A stretch of DNA of 64,000 bases from Clostridium frigoris (GTDB lineage: Bacteria; Bacillota; Clostridia; Clostridiales; Clostridiaceae). The notes under the pieces are model-generated. The model had not been told where the DNA came from. It was given only the letters and a program-made list of their open reading frames with translations, and ran no database searches. The position numbers and the translations under genes were made by a program. Below, one piece after another: positions 18,234 to 27,765 of the stretch; the first letter of the stretch is position 1, and each line of letters begins with the position of its first letter. Location of the stretch: positions 62,001 to 126,000 of the forward strand of contig NZ_JAHLDV010000002.1 in assembly GCF_018861865.1 (NCBI RefSeq), read 5' to 3'.

Positions 18234-18650
18234 TTATTTACTAGTTCCTTTATTTGAAACTGATTGAGCATTTAGTTTTTTTGTTTCTTCTAAAATAGAG
18301 TCACTAGTTCTACTAGACATATTAGACATGTCAGCATTTGAATAACCACTAGTACCTTTATTAGAAACTGATTGGGCATTCAGTTTTTTTGTTTCGTCTA
18401 TAGAAGCTTCGCTGGTACTACTAGACATATTATAAACGTCTGACATATTAGACATACCTGACATATTAGAATTTGATGCATTGCTATTTCCTTTATTTGA
18501 AGCTGATTGATTATTTAATTGTATTGTCTCTTGTAAATTGGCATCATTAGTACTGTTAGTCATACCAGCATTTGATGTAGCGTTTGAACCTCCGTTTGTA
18601 GCTGATTGATTATTTAATTTTTTTGTTTCTTCTAAACTATACTTATCCAT
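18234..18650 (-). CDS. Gamma-type SASP-like repeat protein (four repeats)
   Basis: A 138-residue Asn/Ser/Thr/Met-rich low-complexity protein. A core E-T-x-x-L-N-x-Q-S-x recurs four times: ETKKLNNQSA (8-17), ETIQLNNQSA (41-50), ETKKLNAQSV (86-95) and ETKKLNAQSV (122-131), mostly followed by SNKG. This resembles the ET..QVRKQNQQSA repeats of SspE-type gamma SASPs, storage proteins degraded at germination. The SspE protease site (TEFASE) is not seen and there are four repeats rather than two or three. AAAGGAGA precedes ATG. Spacer segments carry NMS-type runs. Assignment is by motif only. Confidence 0.65.
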   Translation of the reverse strand: MDKYSLEETKKLNNQSATNGGSNATSNAGMTNSTNDANLQETIQLNNQSASNKGNSNASNSNMSGMSNMSDVYNMSSSTSEASIDETKKLNAQSVSNKGTSGYSNADMSNMSSRTSDSILEETKKLNAQSVSNKGTSK

Positions 18651-18921
18651 AAAAATCTCCTTTCAAAATAAAAATTACACTGTGCATATTCAGTGCATTA
18701 TATAGGATACCCACTTTTTTATAAAATATAGATGAAATTATTAATAAACCTTATGTTTTTTTTCTATCTCATAAAATGTTACTAATATATTAAAATAAAT
18801 TATTAGAAATATTAATTAATATTAAAAAAAATACTGTTATATTTCTAATTATACAATATGTTGCATTAATGGACGTATCATTTATAAAAACAAAGAAAAA
18901 TTGTGAATTTTTTATCTAATA

Positions 18922-19046
18922 TTGCAAAAACTATAATAATAAGTTATACTTTAATTAATGATATATGATATATGATATATGATATTTGGCAGAGATAATG
19001 AGCCGCGTTATTATAAAGTATTATGCTTTATTTTGGCGTTTTTTTT
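18922..19046 (+). promoter_or_regulatory. glpK promoter, tandem ATATATG repeats and leader terminator
   Basis: TTGCAA (18922-18927), 17-bp spacer and TATACT (18945-18950) form a promoter. The leader then carries tandem GATATAT units (about 18960-18985). A hairpin follows (CGTTA-TT-ATAAAG, 19006-19018, with CTTTAT-TT-TGGCG, 19026-19038) with eight T residues (19039-19046) ahead of glpK. A terminator between promoter and gene implies antitermination. In Bacillus, GlpP does this for glp leaders; GlpP is not in the window. Confidence 0.6.
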
Positions 19047-19084
19047 GTGTATTAATTTGTAAACGGTTCAATAAGACTAATTAA

Positions 19085-20593
<1,509 letters not shown>

Positions 20594-20623
20594 AAATAAG
20601 ATATATAGATAAGATTTTGTATT

Positions 20624-20650
20624 GAGCTATTTTATAATAGCTCTTTTTTT
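20624..20650 (+). terminator. Terminator after glpK
   Basis: GAGCTAT-TTTATA-ATAGCTC stem (20624-20643) followed by a run of T. Confidence 0.9.
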
Positions 20651-20730
20651 AGTGTGAAAATATTCTGTTGGTGATTTATGGTTTAATGATAATAAATTGA
20701 ATATGGCAGGCTAGCAATTTAATAAACGGA

Positions 20731-20759
20731 TTGTTTATAATTACTTGTTATGTTATTAT
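20731..20759 (+). promoter_or_regulatory. Promoter of the thiamine operon
   Basis: TTGTTT (20731-20736), 17-bp spacer, TATTAT (20754-20759), placed just upstream of the TPP riboswitch. Confidence 0.55.
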
Positions 20760-20782
20760 TAGATATATTAAATAAAAAAGAA

Positions 20783-20884
20783 TAACCGAGCACAGGGGAG
20801 TTGGATATGCCAACTGAGAACAAGAATCGAAATTCTTTGACCCTATGACCTGAACTGGATAATGCCAGCGTAGGAAGTTGTTTA
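20783..20884 (+). ncRNA. TPP riboswitch (THI element)
   Basis: The conserved THI-box elements appear in order: CAGGGGAG, CTGAGA, an intervening variable hairpin (AAGAAT/ATTCTT), GACC, then CTATGACCTGAACTGGATAA and TGCCAGCGTAGGAAG. It binds thiamine pyrophosphate and here precedes a transcription terminator, so high TPP should turn off thiW-thiD-cytX-thiM-thiE. Confidence 0.97.
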
Positions 20885-20925
20885 TTGGTGTATTATATAT
20901 GAATTATTATATATCACGTTAATTT

Positions 20926-20956
20926 AACACGAATCCTTTGGATTTGTGTTTTTTTG
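20926..20956 (+). terminator. Expression-platform terminator of the TPP riboswitch
   Basis: AACACGAATCC (20926-20936) pairs with GGATTTGTGTT (20940-20950) and runs into seven T residues, 45-70 bases after the aptamer and before thiW. Confidence 0.88.
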
Positions 20957-21035
20957 GTTATGCATCACACTATTTACGCTAGTTTATTTAGGGCTTATTC
21001 CTTTTTAATTATATAAGAGAAGGAAGTGTCAATGC

Positions 21036-21539
21036 ATGAAGACTAAAAAGTTAACTATTTCATCACTTTTAATAGCTATCGGCGTAATAGCCGGTAATAT
21101 CATATTTATACCGGTGGGAGTAGCAAAATGCTTTCCGGTGCAGGCTACAATTAATGTTATATCAGCTGTATTATTAGGTCCTGGATATGGCGTAGCAATA
21201 GCCTTTTGTATATCTTTACTAAGAAATATTTTAGGAACAGGTTCGCTTTTGGCATTTCCTGGGAGCATGATCGGAGTGCTTTTAGCTGGAATATTATACA
21301 AGAAAACTAAAATGAATCTGATCGCAGTAGTCGGAGAGATATTTGGAACAGGAATCATTGGAGGATTATTAGCATTTCCTATTGCGAGTATTATAATGGG
21401 AAAAAAAGTGGGTGCATTATTCTTTGTAGCACCATTTTTAATAAGTACTATTGGAGGAAGTCTAATTGCATTTTTTATTCTTAGAGTAATAGATTTAAAA
21501 AAGTTTGTTAATTTAAATAAAGAAGTTAAAAAAGGATAA
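21036..21539 (+). CDS. thiW: ThiW, thiamine-precursor ECF transporter S component
   Basis: Substrate-binding membrane subunit (167 residues, about five or six hydrophobic helices) of an energy-coupling-factor importer, assigned to the thiazole precursor. Typical ThiW segments are GNIIFIPVGVAKCFPVQATI and GPGYGVAIAFCISLLRNILG. It needs the shared EcfA/A'/T module, absent here. First gene of the riboswitch-controlled operon, which makes the assignment firm. The start follows GGAAGTG by a normal distance. A downstream RBS (TAGGAGG) leads into thiD after 17 bp. Confidence 0.92.
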   Translation: MKTKKLTISSLLIAIGVIAGNIIFIPVGVAKCFPVQATINVISAVLLGPGYGVAIAFCISLLRNILGTGSLLAFPGSMIGVLLAGILYKKTKMNLIAVVGEIFGTGIIGGLLAFPIASIIMGKKVGALFFVAPFLISTIGGSLIAFFILRVIDLKKFVNLNKEVKKG

Positions 21540-21556
21540 AGTAGGAGGAAAATAAC

Positions 21557-22381
21557 ATGAAAAAAGTTTTAACTATAGCAGGCTCTGACAGTTGTGGAGG
21601 GGCAGGTATTCAGGCGGATATAAAAAGCTTAAGCGCAAATGGTGTATATGCAATGAGCGTCATTACTGCCATAACGGCGCAGAATACAATGGGCGTTTTT
21701 GAAGTTAGGGACCTAGACGCAGAAATTATTAAGGTGCAAATTGATGCTATTTTCACAGATATAATTGTAGATGCAGTTAAAATTGGTATGGTGTCTAAAA
21801 TTTCTACAATTGATGCAATAAGTGAAAAATTAGAATTATACAAGCCTAAAAACATAGTACTTGATCCTGTAATGATATCAAAAAGTGGTTATTCACTGCT
21901 AAAGCCTGAGTCAAAATCGGCTTTGATTAAAAAACTTATACCTCTAGCATCCCTTATTACACCGAATGTACCAGAAGCTGAAGAAATACTTCGAGAGGTG
22001 AATTTAGAGTTTCCAGACATAGAAACTATAGAAGATATGGAAACAGCAGTGAAAGAAATGTATAAGCTAGGATGCAAAAATATACTTCTAAAAGGTGGAC
22101 ATATGAAGGGAGAGGCAGTTGATGTATTTTACGATGGAGAGGAAATTACGCACTTTACGTCTGAGAGAATAAATACAAAAAATACTCATGGCACGGGATG
22201 CACTTTATCATCTGCTATTGCTGCAAATTTGGCACTTGGTTTTAGCATGAAGGAATCAATAAAAAAATCAAAACAATATATAACAACTGCTATAGAACAC
22301 TCTTTGGATATTGGACATGGAGTTGGACCTACAAATCATTTCTATGAATTATATAAAAAAGCGGGCATGGCTAATGATTAA
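21557..22381 (+). CDS. thiD: Hydroxymethylpyrimidine(-phosphate) kinase
   Basis: Ribokinase-fold kinase of 274 residues that phosphorylates HMP and HMP-P to HMP-PP for thiamine phosphate synthesis. Motifs: TIAGSDSCGGAGIQADIK near 6-23, LDPVMISKSG near 100-109, and the catalytic anion-hole region NTHGTGCTLSSAIAANLALG near the C-terminus. Good AGGAGG site. Its stop overlaps the cytX start by 8 bp. Confidence 0.96.
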   Translation: MKKVLTIAGSDSCGGAGIQADIKSLSANGVYAMSVITAITAQNTMGVFEVRDLDAEIIKVQIDAIFTDIIVDAVKIGMVSKISTIDAISEKLELYKPKNIVLDPVMISKSGYSLLKPESKSALIKKLIPLASLITPNVPEAEEILREVNLEFPDIETIEDMETAVKEMYKLGCKNILLKGGHMKGEAVDVFYDGEEITHFTSERINTKNTHGTGCTLSSAIAANLALGFSMKESIKKSKQYITTAIEHSLDIGHGVGPTNHFYELYKKAGMAND

Positions 22382-23588
22382 GGATAAGGATAAATTAGGA
22401 TTCTGGACCTTTGTATTTTTGTGGTTTGGGGCTGCGGTATCTATTGCTGAAATAATGACAGGAGGGTTAATTGCACCCTTAGGATTTAAAATAGGACTAA
22501 TAGTAATACTGCTAGGCCACTTGATTGGAACTGGAATATTAGTACTGGGTGGTATTATCGGAACTAGGGAAAAAGTGCCAGCAATGACTTCAACTAATAT
22601 TTCTTTTGGAGTATATAGTACTTATTTATTTTCAATTTTAAATATACTTCAGCTAATAGGTTGGACTGCAATCATGATTAAGGTAGCGGCGAGTTCTGTA
22701 AATTTAATATCACAAAGCTTATGGAACTTTAATAATGTTTTAGTATATATAGTTCTTATAGGTGTACTTACAATATTGTGGCTCTATTTTGGAAATGCAG
22801 GTATGAAAAAATTAAATATTACAGCTGTATCGTTACTTTTTATACTTACATTGGTGCTCGGATCAATAATATTTAAAGATAAAACACTTCTAACAAAAGC
22901 TGCTACTGGTGGAATTTCTTTTGGGGGAGCATTAGAACTTAGTATAGTTATGCCCCTTTCATGGTTACCATTAATTGCAGATTATACTAGATTTGCAAAG
23001 AGTGAAAAGGGAGGAGCCTGTGGAAGCTTTATAGGGTATTTCCTTGGAAGCTCATGGATGTTTATTATAGGACTTGGAGCGGCTATAGTTTCAAAGAATT
23101 CAGATCCATCAGTTATGATGCTTGCAGCTAATTTAGGGATAGCGGCTCTTGGAATAGTAGTGTTATCCACAGTAACTACTACATTCTTAGATGTGTACTC
23201 TGCAGGAGTTTCATTTCTAAATATAGTGCCAAAACTTGGTGAAAAAAAGATTGGTATTATTATGACTGTTATTGGAACGCTTATGGCAATTATAATTCCT
23301 ATGGAAAACTATGAAAATTTTTTATATGCTATAGGGTCAGTATTTGCATCATTATTTGCTATTTTAATAACTGATTATTTTATAATAAAGAAAAATACAA
23401 AAGTGCATTCTAATATACTTGTAAACTGGGGAGCAATTTTTGTGTGGATTATAGGAATAATACTTTATTATTGGTTTATAAAACTTGATTTAGTACTAGG
23501 AGCTACAATGCCTGATATGGTTATTACAGGATTTATATATTTAATAAGCTGGAGGATGATGTCAAAATGGAAATTAACAACAAAATAA
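22374..23588 (+). CDS. cytX: CytX, putative hydroxymethylpyrimidine permease (NCS1 family)
   Basis: Polytopic permease of about 404 residues and twelve hydrophobic helices from the cytosine/purine NCS1 family. CytX members in thiamine operons are assigned HMP uptake. Family segments: WFGAAVSIAEIMTGGLIAPL near the N-terminus and MPLSWLPLIADYTRFAKSEK in the middle. ATG 22374 overlaps the thiD stop, giving a coupled start; the longer upstream frame runs inside thiD. Overlaps thiM by 22 bp. Confidence 0.9.
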   Translation: MIKDKDKLGFWTFVFLWFGAAVSIAEIMTGGLIAPLGFKIGLIVILLGHLIGTGILVLGGIIGTREKVPAMTSTNISFGVYSTYLFSILNILQLIGWTAIMIKVAASSVNLISQSLWNFNNVLVYIVLIGVLTILWLYFGNAGMKKLNITAVSLLFILTLVLGSIIFKDKTLLTKAATGGISFGGALELSIVMPLSWLPLIADYTRFAKSEKGGACGSFIGYFLGSSWMFIIGLGAAIVSKNSDPSVMMLAANLGIAALGIVVLSTVTTTFLDVYSAGVSFLNIVPKLGEKKIGIIMTVIGTLMAIIIPMENYENFLYAIGSVFASLFAILITDYFIIKKNTKVHSNILVNWGAIFVWIIGIILYYWFIKLDLVLGATMPDMVITGFIYLISWRMMSKWKLTTK

Positions 23589-24403
23589 TTAAATTATTAG
23601 ATGATTTAAGAGAAAAGACCCCACTGGTTCACCAGATAACAAATAATGTTACTATAAATGATTGTGCAAATATAACACTCGCTATAGGTGGTTCACCAGT
23701 TATGGCAGAGGATATTCATGAAGTTCGCGAGATGGTATCTCTTGCGTCTTCGCTTGTTTTAAATATTGGGATACTAACTACTGGTTCAATAGAGGCTATG
23801 ATAGCGGCAGGAAAAAAAGCAAATGAATTAAATATACCAGTTATATTAGATCCTGTGGGAGTAGGAGCGACAAGCTATAGAAATGAAAGTTGTAAAAAAA
23901 TTATGAGTGAAGTAAAACTTGCAGTAATAAGAGGAAATTTATCCGAAATAAAATCAATATATGGTATAGATACTGTAACAAGAGGTGTAGATGCATCAGA
24001 GAGTTTTGTGGCTGGAAGTAATGAATTTACAAAGGCAAAAGCAATGGCAAGAAATTTTGCTGATAAATTTAATACAGTTGTAGCTATAACAGGCGAGGTG
24101 GACATTATAACAGATGGAAAAACTCTTTATGCTACATCAAATGGTCATAAAATGATGTCCAGAGTTACAGGTACTGGTTGTATGTGCACTGCAGTTATTG
24201 GTTGTTATTTAGGAGCAGGAGATAATAATTTAATAGCGGCTCTTGCAGGAGTTGTTTCAATGGGCATAGCTGGAGAAACAGCCTACGAAAGATTAGATAA
24301 AAAAATTGAGGGTTCAGGAACATTTAGAGTGAAAATGATAGACGCTATGTATAATTTATGCGATATAGAAATAAATAAAAGGAGTGAAATAAATGAAGAA
24401 TAA
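23567..24403 (+). CDS. thiM: Hydroxyethylthiazole kinase
   Basis: Salvage kinase of 278 residues converting hydroxyethylthiazole to its phosphate. Motifs: PLVHQITNNVTINDCANITL near 19-38, ILDPVGVGATSYR near 92-104, and VTGTGCMCTAVIGCYLG with the catalytic Cys loop. Start codon lies within the end of cytX with GGAGGATG upstream, consistent with coupling. Overlaps thiE by 11 bp. Confidence 0.96.
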   Translation: MEINNKIIKLLDDLREKTPLVHQITNNVTINDCANITLAIGGSPVMAEDIHEVREMVSLASSLVLNIGILTTGSIEAMIAAGKKANELNIPVILDPVGVGATSYRNESCKKIMSEVKLAVIRGNLSEIKSIYGIDTVTRGVDASESFVAGSNEFTKAKAMARNFADKFNTVVAITGEVDIITDGKTLYATSNGHKMMSRVTGTGCMCTAVIGCYLGAGDNNLIAALAGVVSMGIAGETAYERLDKKIEGSGTFRVKMIDAMYNLCDIEINKRSEINEE

Positions 24404-25016
24404 AATTAATTACAGTATTTATCTTCTTACAGATAGAGAGATGCTTGTGGATACTGATATATATACTGCAGTGGAGGAGTCTATAAAAGGTGGAACTACA
24501 TTGGTTCAACTTAGAGAAAAAGACATAAGCACTTTAGAATTTTATAATATTGCATCCAAGGTTAAAGCAGTTACTGACAAATATAATGTACCACTCATTA
24601 TAAATGATAGAATAGACATAGCTTTGTCTATAGATGCTGCAGGGGTTCATCTGGGTCAAAGCGATATGCCGGCTAGCATTGCGAGGGGCATAATAGGAAA
24701 TGATAAGATAGTTGGAATTTCTATATCAACGATTGAGGAAGCGCGAGAGGCAGAAAAAGAAGGTGCAGATTATGTAGGCGTTGGTGCAATGTTTCCTACA
24801 ACTACTAAAGATGATGCAAGTGCGGTTTCAGTGCCATGCTTAAAAGAAATTAAAGATAATATTTCCATTCCTGTAGTTGCTATTGGTGGAATTACACATA
24901 AAAATGTTGATTTATTAAAGGGAGCAAATATTGATGGAATCGCTGTAATTTCAGATATCCTTGCAAAAAAATGTATAAAAGAGGCAACAGAGAAATTAGT
25001 AGCAGCAATGAAATAA
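24393..25016 (+). CDS. thiE: Thiamine-phosphate synthase
   Basis: TIM-barrel enzyme of 207 residues joining HMP-PP and thiazole phosphate to thiamine phosphate. Motifs: GGTTLVQLREKD near 30-41, LIINDRIDIA, AGVHLGQSDMPA, and VAIGGITHKNV. AGGAGTG precedes ATG. Last gene of the riboswitch operon. With thiD and thiM it completes salvage of both precursors; thiC and thiG are not here, so de novo synthesis is not encoded in this operon. Confidence 0.97.
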   Translation: MKNKINYSIYLLTDREMLVDTDIYTAVEESIKGGTTLVQLREKDISTLEFYNIASKVKAVTDKYNVPLIINDRIDIALSIDAAGVHLGQSDMPASIARGIIGNDKIVGISISTIEEAREAEKEGADYVGVGAMFPTTTKDDASAVSVPCLKEIKDNISIPVVAIGGITHKNVDLLKGANIDGIAVISDILAKKCIKEATEKLVAAMK

Positions 25017-25050
25017 AAATAGTTAAAATCAAGTAAAAACAAAATATATG

Positions 25051-25086
25051 AATCCTAATATGATTAATAATCTATTAGGATTTTAT
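25051..25086 (+). terminator. Terminator after thiE
   Basis: AATCCTAATA (25051-25060) pairs with TATTAGGATT (25073-25082), followed by T-rich sequence. Confidence 0.85.
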
Positions 25087-25180
25087 ATTGTGTCTTTATA
25101 TATAATTAATGTAATAAAATACAAAGATACTATAATATATATATTATAACAAGTATAAATTATAAGTGGGAGGTAGAAAT

Positions 25181-26404
25181 ATGATAATTGAAGGTAAAGT
25201 TTTAATTGCACAAGGGGGAGGACCAACTGCTGTTATTAACCAATCTTTAGTTGGTGCGGTACTCGAAGCAAGAAAATTTGCGCAGGTGACAAAAGTCTAT
25301 GGTGCTATAAATGGAGTAAACGGGATAGTTAATGAAAATTTTCATGATCTTAGCCGTGAGACAACACATAACCTAGAACAGGTAGCTATGACTCCATCAT
25401 CAGCACTTTTATCTACAAGAGATAAGCCAGATGAAGAATACTGTAAGGAAATATTTAAGGTGCTTAAAGCTCATGAAATAAGATACTTCTTTTATATTGG
25501 AGGGAATGATTCATCAGATGCAGTTAGAATAGTAAATCAGCAAGCTATAATTTCAAATTATGAACTTCGAGCAATTCATATACCAAAAACTATAGACAAT
25601 GATCTCATGATTAATGATCATACTCCTGGTTATGGATCTGCAGCTAAATACATTACCAATGCATTTATTGGAGCTAATCTTGACAATAGAGCGTTACCAG
25701 GAATTTATATAGGGGTAGTAATGGGACGACATGCAGGTTTTTTAACGGCCGCTGCAGCCCTTGCTAAAAAGTACGAAGATGACGGACCACATTTAATATA
25801 TGTACCTGAAAGAGTTTTTAAAATAGAACAATTTCTAATTGATGTTAAAAATGTTTATGATAAATATGGAAGATGTGTAATAGCTGTTTCAGAAGGAATT
25901 CAAGATGAAAAAGGAGTACCAATAATTGCAAGTCTTATGGAGAGAGTAGAAAAAGATGCTCATGGAAATATACAACTTTCAGGAACGGGGGCATTAGGTG
26001 ACCTATTAGGTAAGTACATTAAAAACCATCTAAATATTAAAAGAGTTAGATCCGATACATTTGGATATCCTCAAAGGTGTTTTATGGGATGTGTCTCAGA
26101 TGTAGATAGAAACGAAGCTCGCGAAGTCGGCGAAAAAGCTGCACAGTATGCACTTTGGGATAATGTTGGTGGTTCAATTACTATTCATAGAACAGGTCAT
26201 TATTCAGTAGATTATAGACTTACTCCACTGGACCTCGTGGCAGGCAAGACGAAAGTAATGCCGGATAATTTTATTAATAGTGCATGCAATAATGTAACTG
26301 AAGCATTTATAAACTATGCTAGGCCATTATTAGGATCAGAAATGCATTATGCACACAGACTTCGTGCATCTAAAGTACCAAAAATTCTAAATAAAAATGA
26401 GTAA
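25181..26404 (+). CDS. pfp: Phosphofructokinase, probably PPi-dependent
   Basis: Glycolytic enzyme of 407 residues converting fructose-6-phosphate to the 1,6-bisphosphate. PPi use is inferred from two sites: GGND (Asp where ATP enzymes have Gly in GGDGS) and PKTIDNDL (Lys where ATP enzymes have Gly in PGTIDND). The N-terminal GGGPTAVINQSL loop is intact. ATG 25181 has GGGAGG 8 bases upstream; the GTG-like start five codons earlier lacks one. Its stop overlaps the next gene by 8 bp. A reversible PPi enzyme would save ATP in a fermenter. ATP use cannot be excluded by sequence alone. Confidence 0.88.
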   Translation: MIIEGKVLIAQGGGPTAVINQSLVGAVLEARKFAQVTKVYGAINGVNGIVNENFHDLSRETTHNLEQVAMTPSSALLSTRDKPDEEYCKEIFKVLKAHEIRYFFYIGGNDSSDAVRIVNQQAIISNYELRAIHIPKTIDNDLMINDHTPGYGSAAKYITNAFIGANLDNRALPGIYIGVVMGRHAGFLTAAAALAKKYEDDGPHLIYVPERVFKIEQFLIDVKNVYDKYGRCVIAVSEGIQDEKGVPIIASLMERVEKDAHGNIQLSGTGALGDLLGKYIKNHLNIKRVRSDTFGYPQRCFMGCVSDVDRNEAREVGEKAAQYALWDNVGGSITIHRTGHYSVDYRLTPLDLVAGKTKVMPDNFINSACNNVTEAFINYARPLLGSEMHYAHRLRASKVPKILNKNE

Positions 26405-27731
26405 GGTATATAGTCTATTTTATTCAAGTATTCCAGGTTTAAAGGAAGAAATGCTTTATCCAAAATATTGGATGAAATATGATAATATGGCGTGCGTTAT
26501 TATGAAAAAACAGGACATCGAAATATATAATAGGAGTAATGTGATAGCAAATGGACCCATAGTGGATTTAGAAAATTACAAAGAATGTTTTAGTAGACAA
26601 GAACTAATAGATAAGATAAACATCGTTAGTATTTTACCAAAACATGAAATGTTCAATGAGGATGAGTTGTTATTAGATTCTAAATATTATAAAGAGTTAG
26701 TGGATAATTGCAACATTTGTGGAATAAAAAATATTAACAGTATTACATATGGGATTACTGTTAGAAAGACTATGATGAGAACATTTCCGACTTATGATAG
26801 GGCATTTAAAAATGGTGATAATTATGAGTTTGACAGATTTCAAGAGACTGCTGTATATCCAGTTGAAGCCCTTGTCATTATTTTTGAAAGTAAGGATTCT
26901 GAATGGTATTTAGCTCAGATGTATAATTATTTAGCCTGGATACCTAAAAAAGATATAGCCATAATTAAAAAAGAAGAACTTTTTAATTATCTTAATACAA
27001 AAGATTTTATAGTAACTATAGGGAAAAGGGTATTTACAAGTTATAATCCATTAAATAATCAATTATCTGAAGTCAAACTTGATATGGGTATTAGGATACC
27101 ACTTGCTAATATTGATGAGATAAAAGCAGATGTTTATGGTCAGAATGCTACAGGTAATTACGTGGTTAAATTTCCGACAAGAAGTAATAGTGGTAAAGTG
27201 AAATTTAAATTAGCATTAATTGCAAGAAACGAAGAGATATCAGTAGGGTATTTACCATATACTAGAGAAAATATTATAGTTAATGCTTTTAAATTCTTAG
27301 GTGAAAGATACGGATGGGGAGGTATGTTTAACTCAAGAGATTGTACAAGTTTTATAATGGATATATATAGAAGTATGAATATAAAACTACCTAGAAATGC
27401 AGAGCAGCAAGGTAAACTTTGCGTAGGCAATTTCTATGAAATAAATGAAAGTATGACAGTAGGGGAGAGAAAAAAGATACTTGATAAATTAAAACCTGGG
27501 GTGGGGGTATATATGGATGGACATGGAATGATATATCTAGGCAAAGAAAATGGAAAACATTACATTATTCATAATTTCTCAGGTTTTTATAAAGAGGTCA
27601 GTGGTGGAAGTCTAAAATATTATAAAGTGCGTGAAGTAATGGTTTCACCACTATGCATTGGATTATCAGCGGATGGTAAAACCTATATTGAAGGATTATA
27701 TGGAGCTAGAGACTTTGTTATCAAGGACTAG
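26397..27731 (+). CDS. SH3-domain NlpC/P60 cysteine peptidase (cell-wall hydrolase type)
   Basis: A 444-residue protein of the SH3b1/SH3b2-NlpC/P60 architecture, which cleaves peptidoglycan stem peptides. The catalytic Cys is in RDCTSFIMD (about residue 318), the His in YMDGHGMIYLG, and the third polar residue in IIHNFSG. SH3-like segments precede (ITYGITVRKTMMRTFP and SEWYLAQMYNYLAWIPKKDI). No signal peptide is visible, so it may act on imported muropeptides in the cytoplasm. Its ATG lies inside the pfp stop region (ATGAGTAA) with no clear ribosome site, implying coupling to pfp. Confidence 0.85.
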   Translation: MSKVYSLFYSSIPGLKEEMLYPKYWMKYDNMACVIMKKQDIEIYNRSNVIANGPIVDLENYKECFSRQELIDKINIVSILPKHEMFNEDELLLDSKYYKELVDNCNICGIKNINSITYGITVRKTMMRTFPTYDRAFKNGDNYEFDRFQETAVYPVEALVIIFESKDSEWYLAQMYNYLAWIPKKDIAIIKKEELFNYLNTKDFIVTIGKRVFTSYNPLNNQLSEVKLDMGIRIPLANIDEIKADVYGQNATGNYVVKFPTRSNSGKVKFKLALIARNEEISVGYLPYTRENIIVNAFKFLGERYGWGGMFNSRDCTSFIMDIYRSMNIKLPRNAEQQGKLCVGNFYEINESMTVGERKKILDKLKPGVGVYMDGHGMIYLGKENGKHYIIHNFSGFYKEVSGGSLKYYKVREVMVSPLCIGLSADGKTYIEGLYGARDFVIKD

Positions 27732-27765
27732 CTCTAAATAATCTACTTGCAATACAAATTAATGT

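Noticed and set aside
18234-18650. Repeats in this gene as a CRISPR array
   Set aside because: The units are degenerate, uneven in spacing, and encode an in-frame protein motif; no cas genes are present.
18958-18985. Tandem ATATATG units as iterons or a replication origin
   Set aside because: Only three to four short AT units, no DnaA boxes or replication gene nearby, and they lie in the glpK leader.
20783-20956. Possibility that the thiamine leader is a novel RNA
   Set aside because: All THI-box elements are present in order and the downstream genes are thiamine salvage genes, so it is a standard TPP riboswitch.
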